Source of the DNA: Oleispirillum sp963668495
GTDB taxonomy: Bacteria > Pseudomonadota > Alphaproteobacteria > Rhodospirillales > Rhodospirillaceae
DNA length: 64,000 nucleotides
NCBI GenBank assembly: GCA_963668495.1
Contig: OY764545.1
Coordinates: 744,001-808,000, forward strand
Reading direction: 5' to 3'
Shown: in pieces, positions 53,428 through 61,639 of the stretch
How the letters are laid out: each line of letters begins with the position of its first letter
How positions within the stretch are numbered: position 1 is the first letter of the stretch
Translations under genes and position numbers: made by a program
The notes under the pieces: model-generated
The model's input: only the letters and a program-made list of their open reading frames with translations
What the model was told of the DNA's origin: nothing
Database searches by the model: none

Positions 53428-53462
53428 TTAAAAAAGCCCCGGTACATGCCGGGGCTTTTTTA
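53428..53462. terminator. bidirectional terminator between secB and dnaQ
   Basis: AGCCCCGG (53435-53442) pairs with CCGGGGCT (53449-53456) around TACATG, with A-run and T-run flanks extending the stem. It serves convergent secB and dnaQ. Confidence 0.93.
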
Positions 53463-53476
53463 ATGACCGTTCGGGT

Positions 53477-54163
53477 CTACTCCCGAAACCAAATTGGGTC
53501 ATCAAGTTTTCCAACAAATGACCGAAATGCTTCCAGTTCCTGTTCCGATGCTTGATGCGGTCGTGGCTCACGAAACTTTCGTTCCAGGGATTTACGTGCT
53601 GATTTCGATGACCCCGTTCCACTGTCCGCAACATCAAGGGCAAATCCGGGCTCGCGACCGCCGCACAGTTCCAGATACACCTCCGCCAACAATTCCGTAT
53701 CCAGCAACGCGCCGTGCAGCTCACGGTGTGAATTATCAATGCCAAAGCGTTGGCACAACGCATCCAGTGTCGCCCGCGCACCGGGAAAACGTTCCCGGGC
53801 AATTTGCAGGGTATCAATTGCCTGCGAATAGGGCAGGGGCTTACGACCACAACGTTGCAGTTCGAAGTTGATAAACTTCATATCGAATGCCGCATTGTGG
53901 ATAACCATCGGATCATCCCCAACGAATTCCAGAAATTCGTCAGCAATTTGTTCAAACAGCGGTTCGGGCTTCAACCGTTCCCATGTCAGGCCGTGCACCC
54001 GGCGGGCCTCTTCCGGGACTTCCCGTTCCGGGTTAATATATTTGTGAAAATGGCGGCCTGTAGATTGGTGGTTAATCATTTCCACACAGGCAATTTCCAC
54101 CATCCGATCGCCGGTTTCCGGATCAAAGCCGGTGGTTTCCGTATCCAGTGCCACTTCCCGCAT
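53477..54163 (-). CDS. dnaQ: DNA polymerase III epsilon subunit (proofreading exonuclease)
   Basis: A 228-residue DEDDh exonuclease: ExoI ALDTETTGFDPETGDRMVEI with the catalytic Asp/Glu pair, ExoII VIHNAAFDMKFINFEL, and ExoIII HRELHGALLDTELLAEVYL with His and Asp. It proofreads replication and binds DnaE and DnaN. The C-terminal tail after about residue 180 is charged. It follows coaE with a 4-bp gap, as in many alphaproteobacteria. Confidence 0.95.
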   Translation of the reverse strand: MREVALDTETTGFDPETGDRMVEIACVEMINHQSTGRHFHKYINPEREVPEEARRVHGLTWERLKPEPLFEQIADEFLEFVGDDPMVIHNAAFDMKFINFELQRCGRKPLPYSQAIDTLQIARERFPGARATLDALCQRFGIDNSHRELHGALLDTELLAEVYLELCGGREPGFALDVADSGTGSSKSARKSLERKFREPRPHQASEQELEAFRSFVGKLDDPIWFRE

Positions 54164-54167
54164 AGTC

Positions 54168-54773
54168 TTACGCCTTTTGATGTTGGTTCATGGCGGCCCG
54201 CAAAGCCCGCACCACATGATTCCATGCCACGCGCTGACCCAATCCGGTAGGGATCACCCGATCTGCGCGGCGGCGTTTTTCTGCATCCGGGCATTGCCGT
54301 GCGCGGATGGCTTTCAATCGATCTTTGCTCATACCCGGACGACGCAAAACCCTTTGGGTCTGGATAATTGGCGAAGCGGACACAACCCATACTTCATCAC
54401 AACGTCGTTGTCCGTTGGTTTCAAACAAAAGTGGGATATCCAACACTACACATGGCTTCCGCAACCGCCTTTGTTTTTGCAGAAAAAGACGCTCTTCATC
54501 ATGAACCAATGGGTGAAGGATTTTCTCCAACTCTTTTAAATCTTGCGGATTTTGAAAAACCCGAGCACCAAGTTTTGCCCGATCAACGGCTCCATTTTCA
54601 TCCAAAACACCGGGAAAGTAGTCCACAATCGCCGGAATTGCCCGACCATTGGCGGACATCAATCGATGCACCGTCGCATCCGCATCATGCACCGGAATCC
54701 CCAGCCGTTTCAACATGGCAGCGGTTGTGCTTTTGCCCATGGCGATGGAGCCGGTCAAACCGATAATCCGCAT
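54168..54773 (-). CDS. coaE: dephospho-CoA kinase
   Basis: A 201-residue kinase: P-loop GLTGSIAMGKSTTAAML, then IPVHDADATVHRLM and VVLDIPLLFETNGQRRCDEV, all CoaE motifs. It catalyses the last step of coenzyme A synthesis. The GSIAMGKST loop has Ala-Met where Gly-Ser is common. The gene lies between aroE and dnaQ on the same strand, with 10 and 4 bp gaps, so the three are probably co-transcribed. Confidence 0.95.
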   Translation of the reverse strand: MRIIGLTGSIAMGKSTTAAMLKRLGIPVHDADATVHRLMSANGRAIPAIVDYFPGVLDENGAVDRAKLGARVFQNPQDLKELEKILHPLVHDEERLFLQKQRRLRKPCVVLDIPLLFETNGQRRCDEVWVVSASPIIQTQRVLRRPGMSKDRLKAIRARQCPDAEKRRRADRVIPTGLGQRVAWNHVVRALRAAMNQHQKA

Positions 54774-54783
54774 AAGCTGGTCT

Positions 54784-55668
54784 CTATAATCCCGAAATTA
54801 CGTACGCCCGCAGGTCCGGCGTCACATCCGGGGTGGCACCAAACCATGCGGCAAAACCTGCCCGAGCCTGATACAGCAACATGCCCAAACCATCAACCGT
54901 AATCAAATTCCGTGCCTTTGCTTGCTGCAACAGTTGGGTTTGTAATGGCGCGTAAACAATATCACTGACAATGGCATGGGATGGCAGCGGCGTCAGGTCT
55001 ATGGTTAACGGTGGGTGATTAACCATGCCCAAGGCCGTGGTATTGACCAACACATCGCAATCCGGGGCAACCGCAGCCCAATTTTCCGCAGTGAATGCCA
55101 AACCGCGCATGGGTGTGGCAAATAACTCCTGTAATTCTGCCGCCAATCGTTCAGCTTTTTCAATGGAACGGTTCAAGATAATAATTTCATTGGCCCCATC
55201 ATCAGCCAGTGCGGCACAAATTGCTCGCGCAGCGCCGCCAGCGCCCAAGACAACCACACGGCCTTGCCCCGTCCAATGCGGTGCTTGTGATTTCAGGTTA
55301 TCCACAAATCCGGGCGCATCGGTGTTGGTGCCATGTAATTGCCCATCATCCTGAATAATGATGGTGTTAACGGCACCGATTTTTTGCGCCAATGGGGAAA
55401 TGCTATCCATCAAAGGAATGACTTTTTCCTTAAATGGGATTGTCACATTGGCCCCACGAAAGCCAAGGCCGCGCAAACCGAAAATCGCCTCGCGCAGATG
55501 ATCCGGTTGAACAGGCAGGGGAATATACGCTCCATCAATTCCGTGCTTTGCAAGCCAATACCCATGGAGCCGGGGTGACTGAGAATGGGAAATCGGCCAG
55601 CCGATCACTCCGGCAACGGCAGTCTTCCCGGTGTGGGTCAAAATGGATGAACGTTTTCCAGCGGGCAT
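54784..55668 (-). CDS. aroE: shikimate dehydrogenase
   Basis: A 294-residue NADP enzyme of aromatic amino acid synthesis: GVIGWPISHSQSPRLHGYWL, GANVTIPFKEKVIPLMDSIS with the catalytic Lys, NTDAPGFVDNL, and the nucleotide loop VLGAGGAARAI. It reduces 3-dehydroshikimate. It starts 12 bp after the DUF299 gene. In many relatives a maf gene stands between the two; here it is absent. Confidence 0.95.
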   Translation of the reverse strand: MPAGKRSSILTHTGKTAVAGVIGWPISHSQSPRLHGYWLAKHGIDGAYIPLPVQPDHLREAIFGLRGLGFRGANVTIPFKEKVIPLMDSISPLAQKIGAVNTIIIQDDGQLHGTNTDAPGFVDNLKSQAPHWTGQGRVVVLGAGGAARAICAALADDGANEIIILNRSIEKAERLAAELQELFATPMRGLAFTAENWAAVAPDCDVLVNTTALGMVNHPPLTIDLTPLPSHAIVSDIVYAPLQTQLLQQAKARNLITVDGLGMLLYQARAGFAAWFGATPDVTPDLRAYVISGL

Positions 55669-55680
55669 GTCGCAGTAACC

Positions 55681-56514
55681 TTATTCTTCGGGTAATTCAG
55701 GATATTTCCGATGATAAATTTCAATGATTGAGGCCGCAGCTTCTTCGATCGAACGTCGCGAAACATCAATCACCGGCCAACCGCGCCGGGCAAATAAGCG
55801 CTTGGCCTCTTTCACTTCCTCGGTGACTATTTCGATATCAGAATAATTTGTTTCTTCGTGTTTGTTTAGATGACGCAATCGGTTACGCCGAATTTCCGAA
55901 AGTCCTTTGGCATCTCGTGTTAGGCCGACAACCACAGGATTTTTCAAATTCATTAATTGTTCCGGTAACGGTATCCCCTGAACCAACGGAACATTGGCAA
56001 CTTTATAGCCACGATTGGCAAGATAGGTACAGGTCGGGGTTTTGGAGGATCGGGACACACCAACCAAGACGATATCTGCTTCTTCCAATGTATCCAAAGA
56101 TGCACCGTCATCGTGACGAATGGTGAATTCAATTGCATCAATCCGACGATAATATGCCGCATCCAACACGTGTTGCTGTCCCGGACTGGCACTGCCTTTG
56201 CCCAAGAAGTTGGTAAGTCCGGACATCACCGGGTCCAGTACGGACACTGCCGGGACCGCGAGGTCCATACATCCTTTTTCCAGCTTTCGGCGGATTTTTT
56301 TGTCCACCATTGTGAACAGAACCAAGCCTTTATCCTTGGAAATCCCGGTTAAAACCCGATCAATTTGCCCTTCCGTTCGCACCAAATACCACAAATGTTG
56401 GACAATATGTGCGTCAGGGAACTGAACGAGAGACGCCCTTGCAACTGTGGCAATGGTTTCACCAGTTGAATCAGATACCAGATGGAGATGCAGGGTTTTT
56501 CCTGAATTCGGCAT
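55681..56514 (-). CDS. DUF299 kinase/phosphorylase (pyruvate, water dikinase regulatory type)
   Basis: A protein of about 277 residues: LHLHLVSDSTGETIATVARA at the N-terminus, GVSRSSKTPTCTYLANRGYK and VVGLTRDAKGLSEIRRNRL, typical of the PSRP/DUF299 family (YdiA in E. coli). These enzymes switch PEP synthetase or pyruvate phosphate dikinase on and off by phosphorylation of a Thr. Several starts are possible (56547, 56532, 56514); the last gives the usual N-terminus. Its leftward direction, facing away from hemE, places the origin-like region directly upstream. Confidence 0.92.
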   Translation of the reverse strand: MPNSGKTLHLHLVSDSTGETIATVARASLVQFPDAHIVQHLWYLVRTEGQIDRVLTGISKDKGLVLFTMVDKKIRRKLEKGCMDLAVPAVSVLDPVMSGLTNFLGKGSASPGQQHVLDAAYYRRIDAIEFTIRHDDGASLDTLEEADIVLVGVSRSSKTPTCTYLANRGYKVANVPLVQGIPLPEQLMNLKNPVVVGLTRDAKGLSEIRRNRLRHLNKHEETNYSDIEIVTEEVKEAKRLFARRGWPVIDVSRRSIEEAAASIIEIYHRKYPELPEE

Positions 56515-56586
56515 GCCAAACTGCTCTTTCATATTCCATTCATACAATCCGGGTTTTCACGGGTTCTGGATAAACCCGGTAAAAAC

Positions 56587-56595
56587 TGTGGATAA
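56587..56595 (-). promoter_or_regulatory. DnaA box (perfect)
   Basis: TGTGGATAA, the complement of TTATCCACA. Left-most perfect box in the origin region, near the DUF299 start. Confidence 0.85.
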
Positions 56596-56707
56596 AGTGT
56601 GGGTGTTTTTGGGAAAAGCGCAAGATGAAGTTTTTCCACCCGAAACACAGGATTCCATACGTACGGTTTTCCAGCGAGACAATGTGTAGGGCGAAAAATG
56701 TGAATCC

Positions 56708-56716
56708 TGTGGATAA
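56708..56716 (-). promoter_or_regulatory. DnaA box (perfect)
   Basis: TGTGGATAA, same orientation as the box at 56587 and 121 bp from it. Confidence 0.85.
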
Positions 56717-56811
56717 CCACACCGTCCAATCCAGTTATCCCGATGTTTTCACACGGTAGAAAAGTTATTTTCTTAATAAAAATCAGAACCTTACATGTTT
56801 TATTCTTTTTT

Positions 56812-56820
56812 TATCCACAT
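56812..56820 (+). promoter_or_regulatory. DnaA box (perfect) beside the AT-rich stretch
   Basis: TTATCCACA, opposite in orientation to the two boxes to its left and directly adjoining an AT-rich run, which is where DnaA-dependent unwinding usually starts. Confidence 0.85.
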
Positions 56821-56978
56821 TTGTCCACTTTGTCGTGTTCATAATCAGCAATCCGTTGATATGATCGTGGACGGAAAAGTATCCCCATGATTCTTATGAC
56901 CCACCACAACCAAATCCTTTTCTTAAAATATTTAATTATTATGTAGGACTAAGGTTTATCGTACGGAGTGCGCCTTAC

Positions 56979-58031
56979 ATGACTCATGCCCGACCATCTT
57001 CTGAAAGTCGTTTAACCGCAGCTTTTTCCAATACTGAACCCTCACGTCCACCAATCTGGTTGATGCGACAGGCTGGACGCTATCTGCCGGAATACCGCCA
57101 AGTCCGGGCTCAAGCCGGATCTTTTTTAAATCTATGCTACAACCCTAAGCTGGCTACTGAGGTTGCAATGCAACCCATACGCAGATTTGACTTGGATGCT
57201 TCCATTCTTTTTTCCGATATTTTGGTGGTTCCCCATTGTCTTGGGCAGGATGTGCGTTTTGAAGAAGGGGTGGGGCCGTTGCTGACGCCCATTGGCTCAG
57301 CAAAAGATTATGCCGGGTTCGATATCTCTAAAATGCTGGATAAATTATCGCCAGTTTATGAAACCGTAGACCGTATGCGTACGGAATTACCGAAAGACAT
57401 TTCGTTAATCGGTTTCACTGGCGCACCGTGGACCGTAGCAACCTATATGTTGGAAGGGCGGAGTACTCGGGAGTTCATGACTGCCAAAACCTGGGCTTAT
57501 GCGCGTCAGGAGGAATTTGCCCCGTTAATTGATCTGCTGATCGAAGCCATTTCTGCCCATTTGCTGGCTCAGGTGAAGGCAGGGGCGGATGTGCTGCAAA
57601 TATTTGATACATGGGCGGGTATTTTTGATGATTGGGGCTTTGAAAATTGGGTGGAAAAGCCGATCGCAGCCGTGATCCGTAAAGTGAAGGCTTTGCACCC
57701 ACATATTCCGATTCTGGTCTTTACCCGAAATGCTGGGGTGCGTTTTGACGGCCTAGCAGCGCGTTTAGGGGCTGATGGGCTGTCTTTGGACTGTATGGTA
57801 CCCTTGGACTGGGCACGGGATGTCATGCAGCCCCAGACCTTGATACAGGGCAATCTGGACCCCATTGTCTTGCGCATTGGCGGGGAAGGTATGGAACGCT
57901 CCCTAAGCCGGATTTTGACGGCTCTTCGTGGTGGACGGTATATTTTCAACCTTGGGCATGGAATTTTGCCGCAAACTCCGCCGGAACACGTGGAGCAATT
58001 GGTATCATTTGTTCGTAATTATCCTGAATAG
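56979..58031 (+). CDS. hemE: uroporphyrinogen decarboxylase
   Basis: A 350-residue heme biosynthesis enzyme: RPPIWLMRQAGRYLPEYRQV at about 22-41, with the signature Arg residues, then FSDILVVPHCLGQDVRFEEG, GFTGAPWTVATYMLEG, and a C-terminal FNLGHGILPQTPPEHV. It decarboxylates uroporphyrinogen III to coproporphyrinogen III in the cytosol. It is the first gene to the right of the putative origin and starts a heme gene cluster with hemH and a HemJ-like gene. Confidence 0.97.
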   Translation: MTHARPSSESRLTAAFSNTEPSRPPIWLMRQAGRYLPEYRQVRAQAGSFLNLCYNPKLATEVAMQPIRRFDLDASILFSDILVVPHCLGQDVRFEEGVGPLLTPIGSAKDYAGFDISKMLDKLSPVYETVDRMRTELPKDISLIGFTGAPWTVATYMLEGRSTREFMTAKTWAYARQEEFAPLIDLLIEAISAHLLAQVKAGADVLQIFDTWAGIFDDWGFENWVEKPIAAVIRKVKALHPHIPILVFTRNAGVRFDGLAARLGADGLSLDCMVPLDWARDVMQPQTLIQGNLDPIVLRIGGEGMERSLSRILTALRGGRYIFNLGHGILPQTPPEHVEQLVSFVRNYPE

Positions 58032-58040
58032 GGTCTAATC

Positions 58041-59099
58041 ATGACGAAAGTCGCGGTGGTGTTGTGTAATCTTGGGGGACCGGATTCTTTGAAGGCTGTG
58101 AAGCCGTTTTTAAAGAATTTGTTTGCTGATCCCGCAATTTTACCGCTTCCGCGGCTGTTTCGATGGGCTTTGGGATCATGGATTGTTCACAAGCGCTTAG
58201 CGGCTGCTACCGATAATTACAGACAATTGGGTGGGGCTTCGCCGCTTTTACAGGAAACTGAAGCACAGGCTGATGCCCTTCAGGCACGTTTGCTGGACCG
58301 ACACCCGGATATTGAGTTTAAAACCTTTATTTCCATGCGTTATTGGCATCCGATGGCTGCGGAAACGGTGCAAAAAGTCAAAGACTGGCAGCCGGATCGT
58401 GTGGTGATTTTGCCGTTGTATCCGCACTATTCGACGACGACTTCTGAATCCTCAATTTTGGATTGGCTATCCGCTGCCAAAAAGGCCGATTTGACCTGTC
58501 CACATGTGTCAGTTTGTTGTTATCCAACCCAAAGTGGGTGGATTCATGCGGTTGCATCCACGATCGAAGCTGCTTTTACTCAATGTGCTGCTGAAAACAC
58601 CCGTTTGATTTTTTCTGCCCATGGTTTGCCGCAATCCATTGTGAATAAGGGGGATCCCTATCCAAGCCAAATTGAAGCAACCGTTGAGGCTGTGGTTGAG
58701 GCTTTGCACCGGGATGGTCTGGATTGGGTTTTGGCGTATCAAAGCCGTGTAGGTCCGCAAAAATGGATCGAACCTTATTTAGAAACCGAATTGGCAGCAG
58801 CCGGGCAGGAGGGTAAAGGCGTTATTGTGGTGCCCATTGCCTTCGTTTCGGAACATTCCGAGACATTGGTTGAGTTGGATATCGAATATGCTGAATTTGC
58901 CCATGAAAAGGGAATACCCCAATATATTCGAACGCCAACGGTAAATTGCGATCCGCATTTCATTGGCGGTTTGGCAAATGTTGTGACTGAAGCCCTTGAT
59001 ATGCCTAATAAATATCCTTGTGCGCGTTATGGTCAGATGGATTGTCGATTGTGCAGCTCACCACAGGCCGTCTGTGCCCTTCAAACACAAAGCGGTTGA
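58041..59099 (+). CDS. hemH: ferrochelatase
   Basis: A 352-residue ferrochelatase: VAVVLCNLGGPDSLKAVKPF at the N-terminus, FISMRYWHPMAAETVQ, the metal-site His in LIFSAHGLPQSIVNKGDPYP, and FVSEHSETLVELDIEY. It inserts Fe(II) into protoporphyrin IX at the inner membrane. It follows hemE by 9 bp. The C-terminal end has four Cys in about 20 residues (YPCARYGQMDCRLCSSPQAVC, in pieces), which may bind a cluster as in some bacterial ferrochelatases. Confidence 0.97.
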   Translation: MTKVAVVLCNLGGPDSLKAVKPFLKNLFADPAILPLPRLFRWALGSWIVHKRLAAATDNYRQLGGASPLLQETEAQADALQARLLDRHPDIEFKTFISMRYWHPMAAETVQKVKDWQPDRVVILPLYPHYSTTTSESSILDWLSAAKKADLTCPHVSVCCYPTQSGWIHAVASTIEAAFTQCAAENTRLIFSAHGLPQSIVNKGDPYPSQIEATVEAVVEALHRDGLDWVLAYQSRVGPQKWIEPYLETELAAAGQEGKGVIVVPIAFVSEHSETLVELDIEYAEFAHEKGIPQYIRTPTVNCDPHFIGGLANVVTEALDMPNKYPCARYGQMDCRLCSSPQAVCALQTQSG

Positions 59100-59108
59100 T
59101 TGTTTTTT

Positions 59109-59507
59109 ATGTCTTATCTTGAATTATCTTATACGTCCTATGTTTGGCTTAAGGCAGTCCACCTTATTTTTGTTGTGTTGTGGTTGAGCTTTCTGTCACC
59201 AATTTTATTGAATTCAGGTAAAGAATTTCAGTCAAATCATGTTAAGTTTCTTGGACTTAGTCACTTAAGTCTCATCGCGGCAATTGCCAGTGGACTCCTT
59301 TTGCTATTGAACGATACGGCAATTTTTGAAGGATGGATGCATGCCAAACTCAGTTTGGTTCTCGGTGTGCTTATTGTTCAGGCCGTAATTGCTAAACGTT
59401 GGTCTATTTCCAACAATTCCAAAGTTTTTCTTGGTTCTGTCTTGACGTATGTGCCTTTCGTCTTATTTGTCGGTATAGTGGTTTGTGTGGTTGTCCGTCC
59501 GTTTTAA
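59109..59507 (+). CDS. divergent HemJ-like membrane protein
   Basis: A 132-residue protein with four membrane segments. YVWLKAVHLIFVVLWLSFLS and GWMHAKLSLVLGVLIVQAVI match the first and third blocks of HemJ protoporphyrinogen oxidases (conserved His in the first, Lys in the third). However, the usual Arg-x-Phe-x-x-His stretch after the first helix is not seen (SPILLNSGKEFQSNH instead). Context, directly after hemE-hemH and before rho, is where alphaproteobacterial hemJ sits. It may be a diverged HemJ or a related protein with altered activity. The ATG at 59109 lacks a clear SD. Confidence 0.65.
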   Translation: MSYLELSYTSYVWLKAVHLIFVVLWLSFLSPILLNSGKEFQSNHVKFLGLSHLSLIAAIASGLLLLLNDTAIFEGWMHAKLSLVLGVLIVQAVIAKRWSISNNSKVFLGSVLTYVPFVLFVGIVVCVVVRPF

Positions 59508-59712
59508 GACAATTTGGTGTTTGACTTACGGACGTGGTTTCTGTAAATGACCAGACGGTGTGCTGGTACTGTCCTTTTGTACCCTTAATCATTCACACAC
59601 TCTTCCGTAGTTCTGTTGTGGTATTGCGTCATCCAGCCTGAATTGTGACTGCTGCCAACTGCTGACCTTTTTTTCCTGATACTTCACGTGTGCAAAGCCA
59701 TTAGGGATTTCT
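59508..59712 (+). promoter_or_regulatory. rho leader region
   Basis: 205 bp upstream of rho with a possible -35 (TTGACT, 59521) and a C/T-rich, G-poor stretch near 59573-59608. In E. coli rho regulates its own leader, and such C-rich RNA is the kind Rho binds. The role here is inferred from position only. Confidence 0.35.
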
Positions 59713-60987
59713 ATGCACTTACAAGATCTCAAAAGTAAAACTCCGGCCGAATTGTTGAAATTCGCTGAAGACCTGGAAATTGAAAATGCTTCCACCCTGC
59801 GCAAACAGGACATGATGTTTGCGATTTTGAAGCAACTGGCCGTAAACGATACTGCGATTTTCGGTACGGGTGTTTTGGAAATTCTGCAAGATGGCTTTGG
59901 CTTTCTGCGGTCACCTGAAGCTAACTATCTTCCTGGTCCCGATGATATTTATGTCTCACCCAGCCAGGTCCGGCGTTTTGGCTTGCGTACCGGGGATACG
60001 GTTGAAGGGGAGATCCGGGCCCCGAAAGATGGCGAACGATATTTTGCCCTGTTGAAAGTTAACAAAATCAACTTTGAATCGCCGGATGCGGTTCGTCATC
60101 GTATTAATTTTGATAACTTGACGCCTTTGTATCCAGATCGGCGTTTAAAGTTGGAATTGGAAAACCAGTCCAAGACCAAAGCGGAAGTGAACCGCGAACA
60201 TACGACCCGCGTGATTGATTTGATTTCTCCGCTGGGTATGGGGCAACGGGGTTTGATTGTTGCACCGCCGCGCACCGGTAAAACCGTGATGCTGCAAAAT
60301 ATTGCCCATGCAATTTCTGAAAATCATCCTGATGCTTACCTGATTGTGCTTCTGATCGATGAACGACCGGAAGAGGTCACCGACATGGACCGTTCTGTCC
60401 GTGGCGAAGTGGTGAGTTCTACGTTCGATGAACCGGCGTCACGTCACGTGCAAGTTGCTGAAATGGTTATCGAAAAAGCCAAGCGCTTGGTTGAACATAA
60501 ACGGGATGTGGTGATCCTTCTGGATTCCATTACTCGTTTGGCTCGTGCTTATAACACCGTGGTTCCAAGCTCAGGCAAGGTATTGACCGGTGGTGTGGAT
60601 GCCAACGCTTTGCAACGTCCGAAGCGGTTCTTTGGCGCAGCACGTAATATCGAAGAAGGCGGCTCCCTGACCATTATCGCAACAGCGTTGATTGATACGG
60701 GTTCACGCATGGACGAAGTGATCTTTGAAGAATTCAAAGGCACTGGTAACTCGGAAATTATTCTGGATCGTAAGCTGTCTGATAAACGGACATTCCCGGC
60801 GATTGACATCACAAAATCCGGCACCCGTAAGGAAGAACTGCTGGTCGATCGCAATACTTTGCAAAAAATGTGGGTGTTGCGTCGTGTCCTGATGCCAATG
60901 GGCGTGACCGATGCCATGGAATTCTTGTTGGATAAACTGCGTTTGTCCAAAAACAACGAAGATTTCTTTGACTCGATGAACAGCTAA
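59713..60987 (+). CDS. rho: transcription termination factor Rho
   Basis: A 424-residue RNA-dependent ATPase. It has an N-terminal helical domain (residues 1-45) and a cold-shock-like RNA-binding domain (LEILQDGFGFLRSPEANYLP). The P-loop APPRTGKT is at residues 184-191, Walker B is DVVILLDSITRLARAYN, and the R-loop region is GSRMDEVIFEEFKGTGN. It acts as a hexamer to end transcription. No insertions are seen; length is standard. A strong terminator follows. Confidence 0.98.
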   Translation: MHLQDLKSKTPAELLKFAEDLEIENASTLRKQDMMFAILKQLAVNDTAIFGTGVLEILQDGFGFLRSPEANYLPGPDDIYVSPSQVRRFGLRTGDTVEGEIRAPKDGERYFALLKVNKINFESPDAVRHRINFDNLTPLYPDRRLKLELENQSKTKAEVNREHTTRVIDLISPLGMGQRGLIVAPPRTGKTVMLQNIAHAISENHPDAYLIVLLIDERPEEVTDMDRSVRGEVVSSTFDEPASRHVQVAEMVIEKAKRLVEHKRDVVILLDSITRLARAYNTVVPSSGKVLTGGVDANALQRPKRFFGAARNIEEGGSLTIIATALIDTGSRMDEVIFEEFKGTGNSEIILDRKLSDKRTFPAIDITKSGTRKEELLVDRNTLQKMWVLRRVLMPMGVTDAMEFLLDKLRLSKNNEDFFDSMNS

Positions 60988-60994
60988 ACGGAAT

Positions 60995-61025
60995 AAGCCC
61001 CCGTAATTCGGGGGCTTTTTTCTTT
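60995..61025 (+). terminator. rho gene terminator
   Basis: AAGCCCCCG (60995-61003) pairs with CGGGGGCTT (61009-61017) around TAATT, followed by a T run. The convergent ogt gene ends at 61039. Confidence 0.95.
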
Positions 61026-61038
61026 TCATAGTTTGGCG

Positions 61039-61500
61039 TTAGGCTTTGATGCCTTCAAGTTGTAGCAAGGCGATTTTGGTATCGGTTCCGCCATCACCGG
61101 AATATCCCCCCATTTTTCCTTCTTCTGCCAAAATTCGGTGGCATGGAATAATAATGGGAAGGGGATTGGCACCGCAGGCTCCGCCAACTGCACGTGGGGC
61201 GGATGATATCATGGTGGCAACTTCGCCATAGGTTTTGGTTTCACCAAATGGGATGCTCAGCATGATATCCCAGACTTTTTTCTGGAATTCGGTTCCTTCG
61301 GGTTTCAATGGCAGGTCAAATTGCTTAAGCTCTCCGGCAAAATAAAGTTTTAATTGCTCGGCGGCAGTTTGCAAAAGTGGCGTATCCGGTCCCTCGATGA
61401 TGGCTCCCTTGCCCCAGTCCAATGAAATCATAGCCCCGTCTTCGGCAAAAAGGGTAAGTGGTCCAAGTGGTGACGGGACAACAAGGCTACTGATTGACAT
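61039..61500 (-). CDS. ogt: methylated-DNA-protein cysteine methyltransferase
   Basis: A 153-residue suicide repair protein: GTEFQKKVWDIMLSIPFGET with the DNA-binding helix, AVGGACGANPLPIIIPCHRI with the acceptor Cys120 in PCHR, and GGYSGDGGTDTKIALLQLEG. It moves methyl groups from O6-methylguanine to itself. Only the Ogt-type single domain is present, without the Ada regulatory part. Apart from ogt, all genes to the right of the origin are on the plus strand. Confidence 0.95.
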   Translation of the reverse strand: MSISSLVVPSPLGPLTLFAEDGAMISLDWGKGAIIEGPDTPLLQTAAEQLKLYFAGELKQFDLPLKPEGTEFQKKVWDIMLSIPFGETKTYGEVATMISSAPRAVGGACGANPLPIIIPCHRILAEEGKMGGYSGDGGTDTKIALLQLEGIKA

Positions 61501-61588
61501 TACGCTTTCCTTTTGGCTGTGAGGTTTTCTATATTGTCCATGCTTATTCGCCTTGTCGAGTTATAGATAGTTTAATCCGTGGGCTGAT

Positions 61589-61604
61589 TGTTTCACGTGA
61601 AACA
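61589..61604. promoter_or_regulatory. parS centromere site (ParB-binding)
   Basis: TGTTTCACGTGAAACA, a perfect 16-bp palindrome and an exact match to the chromosomal parS consensus known from Bacillus and Caulobacter. It lies in the ogt-mnmE gap, 36 bp before the mnmE start and about 4.8 kb from the origin-like region. ParB loads here to partition replicated chromosomes. Confidence 0.93.
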
Positions 61605-61639
61605 CAAAGTCCTGTTATGAAGCTTTGGATCAAGTGATC

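Larger units (their letters stand above)
56515..56978. other. probable chromosomal replication origin (oriC)
   Basis: A 464-bp gap between the divergent DUF299 and hemE genes. It contains three perfect DnaA boxes (56587-56595 minus, 56708-56716 minus, 56812-56820 plus). Degenerate ones are visible at 56565-56573 (one mismatch) and at 56735 and 56822 (two mismatches). It also has AT-rich stretches at about 56758-56818 and 56915-56945 suited to unwinding. In Caulobacter crescentus and Rickettsia the origin lies between hemE and this same DUF299 gene. Strand bias of genes and base composition change here. Function is inferred from these points. Confidence 0.88.

Noticed and set aside
59683..59693. 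Second parS-like site (TTCACGTG near 59685)
   Set aside because: Only one half matches; the other half of the palindrome is missing.
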